This document shows, one piece after another, positions 7,266 to 8,571 of a DNA stretch of 8,571 bases; position 1 is the first letter of the stretch, and every line of letters starts with the position of its first letter. The notes under the pieces were generated by a model. That model was not told the origin of the DNA. It saw only the letters and a list, made by a program, of their open reading frames with translations, and searched no databases. A program made the position numbers and the translations under genes. Source of the stretch: Leptotrichiaceae bacterium (GTDB taxonomy: Bacteria; Fusobacteriota; Fusobacteriia; Fusobacteriales; Leptotrichiaceae). Location: the NCBI GenBank assembly GCA_030532815.1, contig JAUNKI010000081.1, positions 1 to 8,571 on the forward strand, in the 5' to 3' direction.

Positions 7266-7574
7266 TTATTTTTTACAGCTACTGTATATTAAATCAAGAA
7301 GATTAGGGAATTTTGAATTTAATTCATCTTTTCTTATTGAAATATATCTGTTTCTCCCGTCAATTCTTACTTTTATAATTCCATTTTCTCTCAAAACTTT
7401 AAAATGATGCGAAAGATTATTCTTTTTCCCTAAATCCTCAAAACAACCGCATTTACCTTCTTTTTCCGCTCCGTATAACCTTTTGAAAATCGTCAGTCTG
7501 GTAGAATCGCTTAAAGCATAGAAAATCTGCTCCAATACAATGTTTTCAATTTCAGGATGAAATAACTTATCCAT
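7266..7574 (-). CDS. ArsR/SmtB-family winged-helix regulator
   Basis: This is a 102-aa DNA-binding repressor-type protein. The winged-helix landmarks are FYALSDSTRLTIFKRL at about 18-33, the recognition-helix core NLSHHFKVLRENGIIKVR at 53-70 and the wing IDGRNRYISIRKDEL at 71-85. Two cysteines in KCGCFEDL (C42, C44) sit where metal-sensing ArsR proteins carry their ELCVCDL box, and C100 is near the C-terminus, so a metal or thiol sensor is possible. However, several non-metal relatives share the LSHHFKVLRE core. The ATG at 7574 is preceded by AAAGGAG at a rather long 11-nt spacing. It is the first gene after the promoter at 7629-7657, so it may repress itself and sfsA. No transporter or metal-resistance gene is adjacent, and the signal is unknown. 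Confidence 0.9.
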   Translation of the reverse strand: MDKLFHPEIENIVLEQIFYALSDSTRLTIFKRLYGAEKEGKCGCFEDLGKKNNLSHHFKVLRENGIIKVRIDGRNRYISIRKDELNSKFPNLLDLIYSSCKK

Positions 7575-7628
7575 TTATATAATTTCTCCTTTCACTTTTC
7601 ACTTTCGTAATTATTTGTAATTATAAAT

Positions 7629-7657
7629 ATTATAACAATTTTAATATTATAATTCAA
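7629..7657 (-). promoter_or_regulatory. Extended -10 promoter for arsR-sfsA, with possible operator
   Basis: On the minus strand a -35 TTGAAT (7657-7652), a 17-bp spacer and a perfect TATAAT (7634-7629) preceded by TGT give the same architecture as the yajC promoter. The start should be near 7622, about 48 nt before the ATG. The core is rich in ATTATAA repeats: plus-strand ATTATAA at 7629-7635 and 7646-7652, and TTATAA-ATA-TTATAA at 7621-7635. These could be an autoregulatory ArsR operator. In DNA this AT-rich, that part is tentative. Confidence 0.7.
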
Positions 7658-7722
7658 TTGTTCAAAAATAATCGAGTTATTTTCAGAATTTTTTTTTGGA
7701 TACATACTTATATCATCTCTTA

Positions 7723-7871
7723 GAGTGTGTCTAAAAACTGTCAAAACAACGGATTTCTAACGGAAATTTTAAAAATTGTAAATAACGGAATATAGGTTTT
7801 ATTATGACTCTGTTAATTTAAAAATAAAAAAGAGATTGAAAATACTATAGATTTTGAATTTTCAGACACAC
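7723..7871. mobile_element. 149-bp element with terminal inverted repeats, no transposase (MITE or IS remnant)
   Basis: The left end has GTGTGTCT at 7725-7732 followed by AAAAACTGTCAAAAC. The right end has AGACACAC at 7864-7871, whose reverse complement reads GTGTGTCTGAAAATTCAAAATC. The two ends are therefore imperfect inverted repeats of about 20 bp with an exact 8-bp core. CTTA flanks both sides (7719-7722 and 7872-7875), a possible target duplication. No open reading frame inside could be a transposase. I read it as a non-autonomous element or an internally deleted insertion sequence. It separates the arsR promoter from the accessory segment. Confidence 0.65.
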
Positions 7872-7896
7872 CTTAAACAAATTACTTTCTTTAATT

Positions 7897-8025
7897 TTAT
7901 TTCAACGTACAAAGTATGGCTTCTTCCTTAAATCTTGAAGGATTTGTTATATAATTTATTGTCTGAGATTCTACATACACATTTGTACTGCTATTGCTAT
8001 CCTTCGTTATTTCATTGGTTTTTAT
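7897..8025 (-). pseudogene. 42-codon coding remnant without a start codon
   Basis: One minus-strand frame is open from just after a stop at 8028-8026 to a TAA at 7899-7897. The 42-residue peptide has normal protein composition: a Ser/Thr/Asn-rich start (KDSNSSTNVYVES) and a helical-looking end (NPSRFKEEAILCTLK). It has no in-frame ATG, GTG or TTG at its beginning and no ribosome binding site, so it looks like the 3' end of a gene whose front was lost. The terminator of the upstream gene abuts its first codon and the transposon-like element begins 26 bp past its stop. I do not recognise the parent family. It could also be chance openness or part of a dispersed repeat. Confidence 0.4.
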
Positions 8026-8027
8026 TT

Positions 8028-8057
8028 AAGAAAATGAGGGCTCATTGCCGCCCTCAT
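8028..8057 (-). terminator. Intrinsic terminator of the 148-aa gene
   Basis: On the minus strand ATGAGGGC (8057-8050) and GCCCTCAT (8041-8034) form a perfect 8-bp stem with an 8-nt loop, followed directly by TTTTCTT. The stem has five G-C pairs, unusual in this AT-rich DNA. It lies about 50 bp after the stop codon of the 148-aa gene. Confidence 0.75.
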
Positions 8058-8060
8058 ACT

Positions 8061-8100
8061 CCCTCTACGCTTCTTTCAGTCGACTTCGACAATGCGAGGG
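8061..8100 (-). other. GC-rich palindromic segment between stop codon and terminator
   Basis: CCCTC (8061-8065) pairs with GAGGG (8096-8100). Inside, CGC (8068-8070) can alternatively pair with GCG (8094-8096), and a near-palindrome GTCGACTTCGAC (8079-8090) occupies the loop. It is clearly richer in G and C than its surroundings and stacks directly in front of the terminator hairpin. It may act as a 3'-end stabilising structure, be half of a double terminator, or be part of a dispersed repeat. Confidence 0.4.
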
Positions 8101-8108
8101 ATTTTATT

Positions 8109-8555
8109 TTATTTTTTATATACATCTTCTGTGTCTATTATTTCTTCATAATCTAGATTATCAAATTTTCCTTCTAAAAAATTTTTCCACTTTAACATTG
8201 CATATACTACTTCTTTTCTGTCTATATATGCTTTCTTATCGTCTTCAGAACTATACATTTGGGATATAATAACCTTATCATTTTCTAATTCTACATCCCA
8301 GCTTTGAGAACCTATATCATAATCATTTAACGTTTTATCAATTAATTTATCTAATATGTATTTAGTCAAGTCTATATCTGAACTATCGATATAATCTGCC
8401 AAATATACTTCATCTAATATATTATTTTCCAATATATAATCCATATATTCTTTATAATCCATTTTTTTTATTGTATTGTTATAAGGCATACTAAAAGGTT
8501 CACATACTCTAATAAATTTATCCTCTTCATATTTAAATTTCAAAGTTAATCTCAT
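8109..8555 (-). CDS. Acidic hypothetical protein, possibly immunity-type
   Basis: I do not recognise a named family. The 148-aa product is cytoplasmic (no signal peptide or membrane segment) and strongly acidic, with about 35 Asp/Glu against 21 Lys/Arg. It begins with a beta-strand-like MRLTLKFKY. It continues with an alpha-helical, Asp/Tyr-rich middle (two YMDYILEN/YIDSSDID-type stretches, about 37-70) and an SQSWDVELENDKVIISQMY beta-hairpin region near 83-101. It ends in a helical AMLKWKNFLEG segment and an acidic tail. Small acidic proteins of this build are common as immunity partners of polymorphic toxins, and a mobile-element scar lies downstream; both point to an accessory role (inference). 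The ATG at 8555 has a strong GGAGGG 5 nt away. The gene ends in its own terminator. Any partner toxin would be upstream, outside the window. By eye its codons are even more AT-rich than those of the housekeeping genes. Confidence 0.8.
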   Translation of the reverse strand: MRLTLKFKYEEDKFIRVCEPFSMPYNNTIKKMDYKEYMDYILENNILDEVYLADYIDSSDIDLTKYILDKLIDKTLNDYDIGSQSWDVELENDKVIISQMYSSEDDKKAYIDRKEVVYAMLKWKNFLEGKFDNLDYEEIIDTEDVYKK

Positions 8556-8571
8556 ATTTTCCCTCCATATT

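Noticed and set aside
7575..8108. CRISPR array or tandem repeat in the gene-free stretch
   Set aside because: No regularly spaced repeats are present. The stretch is accounted for by a promoter, an element with terminal inverted repeats, a coding remnant and hairpins.
7935..8269. Overlapping plus-strand open frames near the hairpins
   Set aside because: They are Phe/Leu/Tyr-rich shadows of the minus-strand gene and hairpins. They cross the terminator and show no family motif.

Overview
The window is AT-rich, tightly packed bacterial chromosome. Every gene I can support lies on the minus strand, so transcription runs from high to low coordinates. The strong purine-rich ribosome binding sites, the AT-rich spacers, the protein styles and the gene set (SfsA, YajC, an AMIN amidase, GerMN, a YqeK-like HD protein, RNase R, SmpB, TraX) fit a member of the Fusobacteriota, most likely Leptotrichiaceae (Leptotrichia-like). 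That assignment comes from recognising the proteins by eye, not from a search.

In transcription order, the right edge (8555-8109) carries an acidic 148-aa protein of unknown function that looks like an accessory or immunity-type gene. A GC-rich hairpin with a T-tract ends it at about 8028. Next come a 42-codon coding remnant without a start (8025-7897) and a 149-bp element with imperfect terminal inverted repeats and no transposase (7871-7723), probably a MITE or an internally deleted insertion sequence. Together these form a small accessory scar of about 0.85 kb.

From 7657 leftwards the region is conserved housekeeping sequence. An extended -10 promoter drives arsR-type regulator and sfsA genes. 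A second, very good extended -10 promoter (6424-6396) starts a probable six-gene operon: yajC, an AMIN/Amidase_3 cell-wall amidase, a membrane-anchored GerMN protein, a YqeK-like HD phosphohydrolase, rnr (RNase R) and smpB. Gaps inside it are 22 to 98 bp, with no convincing internal terminator. The operon joins a Sec-translocon accessory protein and peptidoglycan remodelling with dinucleotide-polyphosphate turnover, RNA decay and ribosome rescue. RNase R and SmpB act together in trans-translation in other bacteria.

The left end holds a TraX-family multi-pass membrane protein. Two copies of a 42-bp direct repeat (37/42 identical) lie about 1 kb apart. One is in the leader of traX. The other is just downstream of traX, where it may be the leader of the next gene outside the window.

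I do not see a convincing new multi-gene system. The most interesting material is non-coding: the repeated leader module around traX, the transposase-less element, and the accessory scar next to it.
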